A DNA stretch of 60,647 nucleotides from Crocinitomicaceae bacterium (GTDB lineage Bacteria; Bacteroidota; Bacteroidia; Flavobacteriales_D; Crocinitomicaceae): NCBI GenBank assembly GCA_029251865.1, contig JAQXCN010000007.1:1-60647 (forward strand), given 5' to 3'. The stretch's first letter is position 1; the number at the start of each line of letters is the position of its first letter. The position numbers were made by a program, and so were the translations under genes. The notes below the pieces were generated by a model. It had not been told where the DNA came from and ran no database searches. It saw nothing but the letters and a program-made list of their open reading frames with translations. Positions 1-7,349 of the stretch are shown here, piece after piece.

Positions 1-78
1 TTTGTGTCCCTTTAAAAGGTAATCAGTGTATTTTTAAAGGCACACATAATTTACTTTTACTGAATCAATTTTAATATT

Positions 79-537
79 ATGAAAAAACTGATTTTATTAT
101 TTTTATTTCCCTTTTTCCTAAGTGCCCAAGGAGAGTATTTTGAACTGAATGCAGGTGTTTCCATATTGGATAATGGTTATTGGGATTATGGTCCAGGAGT
201 ATCAGCACTAATAGGTAAAAGGTTTGGATCTGACGAGAGTAACTTTATTGTAGACATGCAAATCGGATTGGCTCTTCCTTCCATTTTAACGGCTAAAATA
301 GGTGTAGGGGGCTACTTGGATAGGGAGAAAAAGCTAGCGATTATAGTAGGCGTCAGGCCGTGGCCTCTTCATTATTATGCTCAAGTAAATTTAAAAGAAG
401 GTGTAAAAGGACAATGGATTATTTCATCTGAGGTGGGATCAGAACTTATTTTCGACGATTCTACTGATTATGGATTGTCATTGGAATCTCTGTTTATCAT
501 CAATTTTGGATATCGTTGGAATATCGGAAAAAAATAA
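79..537 (+). CDS. Small secreted protein of unknown function, probable outer-membrane/periplasmic
   Basis: This 152-residue protein has a clear signal peptide (about residues 1-16: a short KK start, a Leu/Phe-rich core and a cleavage region ending in SAQ). The mature part alternates glycine/aromatic-rich strands and ends in a strand-like segment (FGYRWNIG), which suggests a small beta-barrel or beta-sandwich at the outer membrane; this is inference. No domain is recognised. The next gene starts 10 bases after the stop, so the two are probably co-transcribed. Its signal-peptide DNA is nearly identical to that of the next gene. Confidence 0.7.
   Translation: MKKLILLFLFPFFLSAQGEYFELNAGVSILDNGYWDYGPGVSALIGKRFGSDESNFIVDMQIGLALPSILTAKIGVGGYLDREKKLAIIVGVRPWPLHYYAQVNLKEGVKGQWIISSEVGSELIFDDSTDYGLSLESLFIINFGYRWNIGKK
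80..107 (+). repeat. Direct repeat, copy 1: signal-peptide coding DNA
   Basis: Positions 80-107 and 548-575 are identical over 28 bases. Each covers the start and hydrophobic core of a signal peptide in two adjacent genes whose mature parts look unrelated. After the identical stretch the codons differ mostly at third positions. Confidence 0.85.
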
Positions 538-546
538 AATTAAACT

Positions 547-1146
547 TTGAAAAAACTGATTTTATTATTTTTATTCCCTTTTTTTTTAAATGCTCAGCCA
601 CCAAGTAATCATATAAAATTGAGCTTTTCAAACCCTGTCATACTGGAATTAGGATACGAAAGACCCGTCCAACAAGATAAAAGTGTATTAATCAATTTAA
701 GAGCAGGTCTTCACGATTTTTCAGATAATTTTGGTTTTCCAAAGGGAGAATCATATGCTCTAACTATTGGATTTAGAAATTATCTGCACCCCACTAAGAC
801 CTTGAATGCTTTTTATATTGAGGGGGAGTTAGGTGCTGGATTAACCAACACTAGTGCAAGCAGATATCTTGGCACAGAGGAAGTGTTATTCGGTTTTTCT
901 GTAGTAGATGTGCCTTTCTATGCTAGAGGAAGCGCAGAGGTAATTGTAGGTCATTTTGGTATTAATTTAGGGTATCAAAAAAGATGGAACGCCTTTTCTT
1001 TAGATTTCGGATTAGGTATGCAATACAATACACCGCTTGAAGGTGAACAATATATCCCTTTGAGTGATGGCTCAAATGTTCCATTCCCAGCTTATATAAA
1101 GGGCTTTACCCCAAAGGCATACTTTGGGATCGGTTTTGCTTTTTGA
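547..1146 (+). CDS. Secreted outer-membrane-like protein, unknown function, TTG start
   Basis: A 199-residue protein whose signal peptide (residues 1-17) differs from that of the preceding gene by one residue (S to N). The start is TTG: it is the codon that lines up with the upstream gene's ATG, and no ATG closer than the end of the signal peptide would keep the export signal. The mature region has repeated amphipathic, glycine-rich strands and a C-terminal strand ending in Phe (FGIGFAF), typical of an outer-membrane beta-barrel. It probably forms an operon with the gene at 79-537. Specific function is not recognisable. Confidence 0.68.
   Translation: MKKLILLFLFPFFLNAQPPSNHIKLSFSNPVILELGYERPVQQDKSVLINLRAGLHDFSDNFGFPKGESYALTIGFRNYLHPTKTLNAFYIEGELGAGLTNTSASRYLGTEEVLFGFSVVDVPFYARGSAEVIVGHFGINLGYQKRWNAFSLDFGLGMQYNTPLEGEQYIPLSDGSNVPFPAYIKGFTPKAYFGIGFAF
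548..575 (+). repeat. Direct repeat, copy 2: signal-peptide coding DNA
   Basis: Second copy of the 28-base identical stretch described for 80-107. It begins at the second base of the TTG start codon of the gene at 547. Confidence 0.85.
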
Positions 1147-1191
1147 TATGGTGGAACAAAGAAAATGAATAAGTAATTATTCGAATTAATT

Positions 1192-1428
1192 CTATTTTAA
1201 AATAATGTCAATTTCTTCTGCCAATTCATAATCTTTCGGCGTAATGGAGTTTTTATCATGGGTATAAATCTCAATGCTAAGGAATTTGTAGCTGTAGATC
1301 CTTAAGTCAGGGTGATGGTTCATAGATTCTGCGATGACTGCAATTTCATTGAATAATGCCACGGCTTCCTCAAAGTCTTGGCATTTTAAGTTTCTAACAA
1401 GCTTTCCATCTATTTCTTCCCAATTCAT
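1192..1428 (-). CDS. 4a-hydroxytetrahydrobiopterin dehydratase (pterin-4a-carbinolamine dehydratase)
   Basis: A 78-residue protein of the PCD/DCoH family. It shows the family core around residues 35-60: E-x3-HHP followed by a Tyr (NHHPDLRIYSYK), then an H about 11 residues later (YTHD) and a downstream acidic residue. The enzyme dehydrates 4a-hydroxytetrahydrobiopterin so that the cofactor of aromatic amino-acid hydroxylases can be recycled. The length is short for the family (often 90-110), with a trimmed N-terminus. It is a single gene pointing away from the riboswitch-controlled receptor. No phenylalanine hydroxylase gene is in the window, so its physiological partner is not shown. Confidence 0.88.
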   Translation of the reverse strand: MNWEEIDGKLVRNLKCQDFEEAVALFNEIAVIAESMNHHPDLRIYSYKFLSIEIYTHDKNSITPKDYELAEEIDIILK

Positions 1429-1480
1429 AATATGAAAATAAAATTTATTAACCTTTCCACGTCTTGTTTTAAAAATTAAT

Positions 1481-1488
1481 TAATTTTG
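1481..1488 (+). promoter_or_regulatory. Candidate -7 promoter element for the riboswitch transcript
   Basis: TAATTTTG fits the Bacteroidota TAnnTTTG element. A start about 5-7 bases downstream would place the 5' end of the RNA at the first paired base of the TPP aptamer. A TTG lies at 1464-1466 but the 14-base spacing is shorter than the usual 19-21, so the upstream half is uncertain. Confidence 0.5.
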
Positions 1489-1490
1489 AT

Positions 1491-1570
1491 ACGTCTCTAA
1501 GGGGTGCCGAAAGGCTGAGATTATACCCATTGAACCTGATTAGGATAATGCCTGCGCAGGGAAGATGACT
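1491..1570 (+). ncRNA. TPP (THI-box) riboswitch aptamer
   Basis: The segment holds the conserved thi-box blocks in order: GGGGTGCC, a minimal P3 stem (GCC-GAAA-GGC), CTGAGA, ACCC, GAACCTGAT, GGATAATGCC and GCAGGGAA. GGGT at 1502-1505 pairs with ACCC at 1525-1528 (P2), and the flanks GTCT (1493-1496) and AGAT (1563-1566) can close P1. TPP riboswitches repress thiamine synthesis or uptake genes when thiamine pyrophosphate is abundant. The only gene downstream on this strand is the TonB-dependent receptor at 1635, so the receptor is probably repressed by TPP. Confidence 0.95.
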
Positions 1571-1572
1571 GA

Positions 1573-1611
1573 GCTAATTAATTATTTGTAACCAATAAGA
1601 ATTAGCCCCTT
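1573..1611 (+). promoter_or_regulatory. Probable riboswitch expression platform with competing helices
   Basis: GCTAATT (1573-1579) pairs perfectly with AATTAGC (1600-1606). The overlapping segment GCCCCTT (1605-1611) can instead pair with AAGGGGT (1499-1505), which is the 5' strand of aptamer helix P2. The two pairings exclude each other in part. That is the layout expected of a switch, although the mechanism (translation or termination) is not evident; there is no long T run after the hairpin. Confidence 0.45.
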
Positions 1612-1634
1612 GTTCTTGTTTAATTTTTTAAAAA

Positions 1635-4100
1635 ATGAAAACAAGCGTTTTTTTAACATTGACTTTTTCTTTATTTAGCCTTCTAGGTTTTTCACAAAAA
1701 TCTATTTCGGGAAATGTCGAATCTGAGCAGGGTATCGCTATTCCTTTTGCAAAAATCCGAGTCGTAAAATCTCAAAAGGGAACCATTAGTGATATAGAGG
1801 GTAAGTTTAATATTGAGAACATTACTTCTGATTCAAAGCAAATTATTGTGACCGCTTTGGGTTACACCGAGCAAGAAATTTCAATCGAAGGCAATACGAG
1901 TAACATAAAGGTTCAACTGTTCAAGCAGGTTCAAAATTTAGAAACTGTCCAGGTGGATGCAACAAGACCTCAAATTGTTCCCTCCTCAGCCACACAAATT
2001 GATAAAGAGGAAGATTTACAAGGTAAAAACTTTGGACAAGACCTACCGATTTTATTGAATACAATGCCCTCCGTTGTAACTACATCAGATGCAGGCGCGG
2101 GAATCGGATATACGGGAATGCGTATTCGAGGCGTTGATGCGGAACGCATCAATGTGACCATCAACGGAATCCCTGTCAACGATCCTGAATCCCACGGTGT
2201 ATGGTGGGTGAATATGCCTGATCTCGTTGGTTCGGTTGATAATATTCAGGTACAGCGTGGTGTGGGTAATTCTTCAAACGGAGCAGCATCTTTTGGAGCT
2301 AGTGTCAATATCAAGACGGACAATATATCTGAGAAAGCTTATGGCACCATCGACAATGCTGTTGGAAGTTTCAACACCTGGAAAAGTTCAGTGCGTGCAG
2401 GTACAGGATTGATAGGTGGTAAATTTGCGATGGATGTTCGTTTATCAAGAGTATTGAGCGACGGATTTATTGACAGGGCAAGTTCGAACCTCAAATCTTT
2501 TTATTTGTCGGGTTCTTACGTTGGAAAAAAATCATTGATCAAGGCTGTTGCTTTTAGTGGTAAAGAACGCACTTACCAATCGTGGTACGGAACTCCTGAA
2601 AGTGTCATCAAAGGAGATGCTGATGAGATGAATGCCTATGCAGATAGAAATTATCTTTCAGATGTAGAACGCGCAAATTTATTGGAGTCAGGAAGGTCTT
2701 ATAACTATTATACCTATCAAGATGAAGTTGACAATTACCAGCAGGACAATTACCAGCTTCACTTTACGCATACATTTTCACCAAAAACAACGCTTAATAT
2801 TGCCGGTCATTACACAAAAGGTCGAGGGTATTACGAGCAATATAAATTTGGTGAAAATCTCTCGGAGTATGGGCTGAGTAATGTGATCGTTGGATCGGAT
2901 AGTGTTACGAGCACAGATTTAATCCGCCGCCGCTGGTTAGATAACGATTTTGTAGGTGGTGTATATTCGCTATCTCATACCGTAAATTCAAATTTAAGCC
3001 TTCAGCTCGGTGGAGCCGGTAATACATATATAGGGTCACATTTTGGTGAGCTCGTCTGGGCAAGATATGCATCTGAAAGTGAGATTTATGATCGTTATTA
3101 TGACAACAATGCCCAGAAATCAGAATTAAGCTCATACCTCAAGGCGAATTATGTTAAAGACAATTGGAGTCTATATGCAGATGTTCAGTACCGCTATGTT
3201 GACTATAATTTCGGTGGTTTTGATGATGTTTCTGGAAACCTGATTGATTTAGACCAAAAAGAGGTTTACGCTTTTATTAATCCTAAAGTAGGAGGTTCTT
3301 TCGCTTTTGATGCAAATAATCGATTGTTCCTAAGTGCTGGAATTGGAAATAGAGAGCCTGTTCGTAAGGATTTCAGAGAAAGCTCTACGCAAAGCCGTCC
3401 AGAGCATGAGACTTTAACAGATTTGGAGCTAGGGCATTCTTTTGAGGCTTCCAAGCTTCAAGTGCGCACCAATATTTATTTTATGTATTACGAAAACCAA
3501 CTGATTAATACAGGTAAAATAAATGACGTGGGTGCTTACACAAGAATCAATGTAGACTACAGTCACAGACTCGGAATTGAGCTAGCGGCAATTTTACGCC
3601 CATTCGATGAATTAGATGTCCATGCAGGATTTACATACAGTGAAAATAAGATTGATTCTTTTACTGAATACGTTGATAATTTTGACAATTATGACGAGAA
3701 TGGAAATATGATTCAAGATGTTATAAGTCATACTCATACAGACATGGCTTTTTCACCAAACGTGATTGGTAACGCAGGATTTACTTACAGACCTTTAGAT
3801 GGCCTTTCCTTAAACTGGATGACAAAATATGTAGGTGATCAATCCCTAGACAATACCTCAAATCAGGATCGAAAAATTGATGCCTTTACGTATTCAAATG
3901 TGAGTTTGAATTACACCATTGAGGACCTTGTTTTTAAGTCAATCACTTTGGGTATTCAGTGTAATAATATTTTGGATGCTAAGTATCAAAACAATGGCTA
4001 TACATGGGGCTATATTGCAGGAGGTCAAAGAACAGTAGAGAATTTTTATTACCCCCAGGCAGGACGAAACTTTATGTTTAGGCTGTTAATTCAGATGTAG
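1635..4100 (+). CDS. TonB-dependent outer-membrane receptor, probable thiamine-compound importer
   Basis: This 821-residue protein starts with a signal peptide (1-20, ending GFSQ), then a carboxypeptidase-regulatory-like beta-sandwich (about 22-95; ISGNVESEQGIAIPFAKIRV, G-T-ISDIEGKF, ALGYTEQEI). A plug domain follows (about 110-230; MRIRGVDAERINVTINGIPVND and the QVQRGVG motif). The rest is a 22-strand barrel with many Y-x-N/aromatic strands and a FRLLIQM end. Such receptors import scarce nutrients across the outer membrane using TonB energy. The TPP riboswitch just upstream makes thiamine or a thiamine precursor the likely substrate; THI-box-controlled receptors are known in Bacteroidota. 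No inner-membrane thiamine transporter is next to it. Confidence 0.92.
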   Translation: MKTSVFLTLTFSLFSLLGFSQKSISGNVESEQGIAIPFAKIRVVKSQKGTISDIEGKFNIENITSDSKQIIVTALGYTEQEISIEGNTSNIKVQLFKQVQNLETVQVDATRPQIVPSSATQIDKEEDLQGKNFGQDLPILLNTMPSVVTTSDAGAGIGYTGMRIRGVDAERINVTINGIPVNDPESHGVWWVNMPDLVGSVDNIQVQRGVGNSSNGAASFGASVNIKTDNISEKAYGTIDNAVGSFNTWKSSVRAGTGLIGGKFAMDVRLSRVLSDGFIDRASSNLKSFYLSGSYVGKKSLIKAVAFSGKERTYQSWYGTPESVIKGDADEMNAYADRNYLSDVERANLLESGRSYNYYTYQDEVDNYQQDNYQLHFTHTFSPKTTLNIAGHYTKGRGYYEQYKFGENLSEYGLSNVIVGSDSVTSTDLIRRRWLDNDFVGGVYSLSHTVNSNLSLQLGGAGNTYIGSHFGELVWARYASESEIYDRYYDNNAQKSELSSYLKANYVKDNWSLYADVQYRYVDYNFGGFDDVSGNLIDLDQKEVYAFINPKVGGSFAFDANNRLFLSAGIGNREPVRKDFRESSTQSRPEHETLTDLELGHSFEASKLQVRTNIYFMYYENQLINTGKINDVGAYTRINVDYSHRLGIELAAILRPFDELDVHAGFTYSENKIDSFTEYVDNFDNYDENGNMIQDVISHTHTDMAFSPNVIGNAGFTYRPLDGLSLNWMTKYVGDQSLDNTSNQDRKIDAFTYSNVSLNYTIEDLVFKSITLGIQCNNILDAKYQNNGYTWGYIAGGQRTVENFYYPQAGRNFMFRLLIQM

Positions 4101-4183
4101 AGGAGACAATACAAATACCACAGTTACGTTTATAGATTGTACCATTTAAGAAATTGTACAAAACTTGTTAAGTTTGGAGTGCT

Positions 4184-4191
4184 TATATTTG
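4184..4191 (+). promoter_or_regulatory. Candidate -7 promoter element
   Basis: TATATTTG matches TAnnTTTG, 30 bases ahead of the ATG at 4222. A TTG at 4165-4167 is 16 bases upstream, somewhat close for a -33 element. Confidence 0.4.
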
Positions 4192-4221
4192 GAATCCAAA
4201 AGAAATAAAACATAAAACGAA

Positions 4222-5091
4222 ATGAAGCTTTTTAAATTATTAATACCTGTATTATTATTGTCATCCAATCTTGTTAAAGGTCAAGATTCCAAAATCGAAG
4301 AATCTAATAATAACGAGGATAATATTGAAATTAAAGTTAAAAAGCAATCTTACGAAGCGCATTGGGCAGGTTTTGATGTAGGTTCTGTTATCCTGATGAA
4401 TTCAGATTTTGGAACTGATTTTACAAATGGATCATGGTTGGATGCTCCATGGTGGGAAAATGATATTGTAAATTCAACAACCATATCGATGAACCTTTTT
4501 GAATATAAGCTGCCGATATTTAAGCAATACCTCGGGCTTACCACAGGATTTGGTTACAGAAATACAAATATTGCATTCCGAGATAATTATCAGTTGGATT
4601 ATGATGATCAAGATGTTTATGCAAATCAGATTGATTTGTCTTCAGAGCAGGAAGAGATTTCTGAAATCAAACAGAATTGGCTTGCAGTTCATTATTTGAC
4701 CGTTCCTTTATTGTTAGAATTTGCTACAAAAGCCGAGGGAAAGAAAAGCTTTTATTTCAACGCAGGGGTTGTTGGTGGTGTTCGCGTAGGATCGAGAACA
4801 ACTTTAAAGGGTAAATATGATAATGGTGATAGATTCACTAATGTTAGACGAGCTAAATACCAACTGAACCCATTCTTTTTGGATGCTTCATTTAGAATTG
4901 GGTATGGGGCTTTTGGATTATTTGGTTCTTATAGTTTGTATTCTATGTTTAATCGAGGCAAAACAGTAGATGTTCACCCATTGCGTGTAGGAGTTTCATG
5001 GAATTGGCATTTCAGTGGAAGTGATAAGGATTCCGAATCCAATGAATTTGAATTTGATTCATTCGGAGAAGAGGAAGAAATCGATTTATAG
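4222..5091 (+). CDS. Outer-membrane beta-barrel protein (PorT/OMP_b-brl-like), unknown function
   Basis: A 289-residue exported protein with a signal peptide (1-21, ending VKGQ), a short acidic/Asn-rich linker (about 22-40), then a glycine/aromatic-rich barrel region (about 45-270) resembling the beta-barrel domains of PorT-like proteins of Bacteroidota. The C-terminus is unusual: after the last barrel strand (VGVSWNWHF) it carries an acidic tail of about 20 residues rich in Glu, Asp and Ser. It ends within six bases of the convergent glpF stop. Function is not recognised; the barrel call is from composition and strand pattern. Confidence 0.6.
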   Translation: MKLFKLLIPVLLLSSNLVKGQDSKIEESNNNEDNIEIKVKKQSYEAHWAGFDVGSVILMNSDFGTDFTNGSWLDAPWWENDIVNSTTISMNLFEYKLPIFKQYLGLTTGFGYRNTNIAFRDNYQLDYDDQDVYANQIDLSSEQEEISEIKQNWLAVHYLTVPLLLEFATKAEGKKSFYFNAGVVGGVRVGSRTTLKGKYDNGDRFTNVRRAKYQLNPFFLDASFRIGYGAFGLFGSYSLYSMFNRGKTVDVHPLRVGVSWNWHFSGSDKDSESNEFEFDSFGEEEEIDL

Positions 5092-5820
5092 CACACTGAA
5101 AAGTAACCCTGCTAATACAGCACCAAGAATAGGTCCAATTACAGGGATCCAGGCATAGCTCCAATTTGATTGTGCTTTTGCTCCTCTAATGAGGGTGTAT
5201 ATAATTCTCGGGCCTAAATCTCTTGAAGGGTTTATAGCATAACCGGTCGTGCCGCCTAATGACATACCGATAGCCCACACCAAAATCCCCACAGGCAGTG
5301 CGTCTAAGGAGCCAATTCCATATTGCAGTGTGTCTATGCCATCCATTTGAAGCGCTGGCTTGACTAAGAATAAGATGCCGAATACTAAGAAGAAGGTGCC
5401 ATAGGCTTCACTTAAGATATTTCGAGGTGTGTTTTTTATTTTAGGCGCAGTACAAAAACAGCCGCGAAAGGTTAATTCATCTTGGGTTTCTTTGAATTGG
5501 TCGTAATACAATTGATAGTTTAAAAAACTACCAAGCATTGCACCTAATGTTTGTGCTGCGGCATATGTGGGCACCAAGGCCCAATCAAACTTACCAGCCA
5601 TCGCTAATCCGATACTTACAGCAGGATTTAAATGAGCACCGCTTACATCTCCAGAAATAACGACGCCGAGGAAAACAGAAAACCCCCATGCCATTGTTAT
5701 TAATATCCATTTAGGGTCTTTTCCTCCCTCCGTATTTTTTAAGGAAACATTAGATACAACTCCTGCTCCAAATACAATGAGTACGCAGGTTCCAATTAAT
5801 TCTGCCAAAAAAGGTGTCAT
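5086..5820 (-). CDS. glpF: Glycerol facilitator / aquaglyceroporin (MIP family)
   Basis: A 244-residue six-helix MIP channel that lets glycerol across the inner membrane. The first half has the LNPAVS box at residues 64-69; the second half has INPSRDLGPR (196-205), where the usual NPA is NPS but the Asp after Arg that marks glycerol channels (NPARD) is kept. The start chosen is the ATG at 5818-5820 because its A-TGA overlap with the glpD stop is typical of translational coupling and the protein then begins MTPFLAELIGT like other family members; a start 54 bases upstream would lie inside glpD. Third gene of glpK-glpD-glpF. Confidence 0.9.
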   Translation of the reverse strand: MTPFLAELIGTCVLIVFGAGVVSNVSLKNTEGGKDPKWILITMAWGFSVFLGVVISGDVSGAHLNPAVSIGLAMAGKFDWALVPTYAAAQTLGAMLGSFLNYQLYYDQFKETQDELTFRGCFCTAPKIKNTPRNILSEAYGTFFLVFGILFLVKPALQMDGIDTLQYGIGSLDALPVGILVWAIGMSLGGTTGYAINPSRDLGPRIIYTLIRGAKAQSNWSYAWIPVIGPILGAVLAGLLFSVL

Positions 5821-7349
5821 ATAATATATTTTGAAGCCAAAGGTATAAATAAATCCAGCTGATTTGCGGTCCATTTATCATCCATTTTTAATACTGTTGC
5901 CATTATTTGTGCAACCTCAGGAGCGATTTTAAGGGTTTCAGTAGCATCTATAAATAGACATCTTGTTCTTCGAGCTAAAATATCCTCGAGTGTCATTGCC
6001 ATTTCAATATTAATAGCATATACGATCAGTGCCTCACAAATAAAAAACTTTTCAGAAAATGATTCTAAACTACCGAAGTTTCGTAATTTTTCTCTTTCGC
6101 TGCCATAAACATGAAGCGGATCGTTAAAGTCTGCATGTTCTTTAAATCCAAATAATTTTAAAGTTTCTGTTTTACTCGATCTAAAGTTTGTTTTTTCATC
6201 TTTTAGTAAGTAATACATGGCCTCTTGTCCCATAAGTCGATAGGTTGTCCATTTTCCTCCGAGAACATGTAATACGCCATCTTGCGAGCGATGAAGCGTG
6301 TGATCTCTGGACAACTGGCTTGTACTCGAAGTTTTGTTTTTAGAAACCAAAGGGCGTAAACCCGTAAACATGCTCTTTATATCGGCTTTTTGAGGCTGTT
6401 TAGTAAGGTAGTTTTTTACATTGTTTAAAATGAAATTCAGATCCTCTTGTGGAACGATTTGGTCGATGTTTAGATTTACAGACTCTTCATCTGTTGTTCC
6501 AATTAATGTTTGTTGATGCCATGGAATAACAAAGAGGACTCTGCCATCATTGGTCTTGGGGATCATAATTGCACTTTCGGATTTAAGGAAAGAGCGGTCC
6601 AGAACAATATGTGTGCCTCGGCTTGCTCTAATCTTAAATTGATCACTGATAGATATCATAAAATTATTAGAAAACACTCCAGTCGCATTGATTAGGTATC
6701 GTGAAATAACTAAATGTTCTTCTTCTCTTATTCGATCATACCCAGTGATGTGAGTTGTTTTTTTGTTCGTTTTTTTTAGACTTAGAAATTCAAAATGATT
6801 CAACAAAGTACCTCCCTCTTTTTCTATTGTATGTGCAAGACTGATGGCGAATCGTGCGTCGTCAAATTGACCATCCTTATATTGAACCCCTCCTTTCAGG
6901 CCAGTATTTTTTAGGGTTTTTAAATGTGCAATTGTTTTTTCCCTTCCTAACAACCTTGTACCTCCAAAACTCCATTTTCCTGATATTAAATCGTAGAATT
7001 TTAATCCAATTCCATATATCAAGAAATGAAACCAGCTATAAACAGGAATAATGAAGTTTATACTGCGCACCAGATGTGGTGCATTTTTTTTTAGGATGTA
7101 GCGTTCTTTAAGTGCTTTTTTAACGAGTCTAAATTCGAGATTTTTTAAATATCTTACACCTCCATGGATTAGTTTAGTGCTTTTTGATGAGGTGCCCTTG
7201 CTAAAGTCATGTTTTTCAATGAGTAGCACCTTCATTCCTCTTGTTACTGCATCTAATGCTGCCCCCAAACCTGTGGCTCCACCACCAATAACAACAAGAT
7301 CCCATTTCTCCTGTTCTTCTAAAAGTCTAATGTTTTTATTTCGATTCAC
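5817..7349 (-). CDS. glpD: Aerobic FAD-dependent glycerol-3-phosphate dehydrogenase
   Basis: A 510-residue GlpD/GlpA family enzyme that oxidises glycerol-3-phosphate to dihydroxyacetone phosphate at the inner membrane and passes electrons to quinone. The N-terminus has the FAD dinucleotide fold (VVIGGGATGLGAALDA, about residues 20-35) and a following ST-K-LIHGGVRYL segment typical of the family; further marks are GLRPLVS and LGGKWTTYR (about residues 330-370) before the C-terminal DAO_C-like helical domain. It overlaps glpK by 14 bases and glpF by 4, so the three are one operon. Confidence 0.95.
   Translation of the reverse strand: MNRNKNIRLLEEQEKWDLVVIGGGATGLGAALDAVTRGMKVLLIEKHDFSKGTSSKSTKLIHGGVRYLKNLEFRLVKKALKERYILKKNAPHLVRSINFIIPVYSWFHFLIYGIGLKFYDLISGKWSFGGTRLLGREKTIAHLKTLKNTGLKGGVQYKDGQFDDARFAISLAHTIEKEGGTLLNHFEFLSLKKTNKKTTHITGYDRIREEEHLVISRYLINATGVFSNNFMISISDQFKIRASRGTHIVLDRSFLKSESAIMIPKTNDGRVLFVIPWHQQTLIGTTDEESVNLNIDQIVPQEDLNFILNNVKNYLTKQPQKADIKSMFTGLRPLVSKNKTSSTSQLSRDHTLHRSQDGVLHVLGGKWTTYRLMGQEAMYYLLKDEKTNFRSSKTETLKLFGFKEHADFNDPLHVYGSEREKLRNFGSLESFSEKFFICEALIVYAINIEMAMTLEDILARRTRCLFIDATETLKIAPEVAQIMATVLKMDDKWTANQLDLFIPLASKYII

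Noticed and set aside
1-78. Promoter or end of an upstream gene at the window start
   Set aside because: TACTTTTA at about 53-60 loosely resembles a -7 element but no TTG lies at the usual distance, and no reading frame enters from the left with recognisable sequence.
5821-5874. Eighteen-residue N-terminal extension of glpF
   Set aside because: It lies within glpD, and the ATGA overlap plus family N-terminus support the start at 5820.
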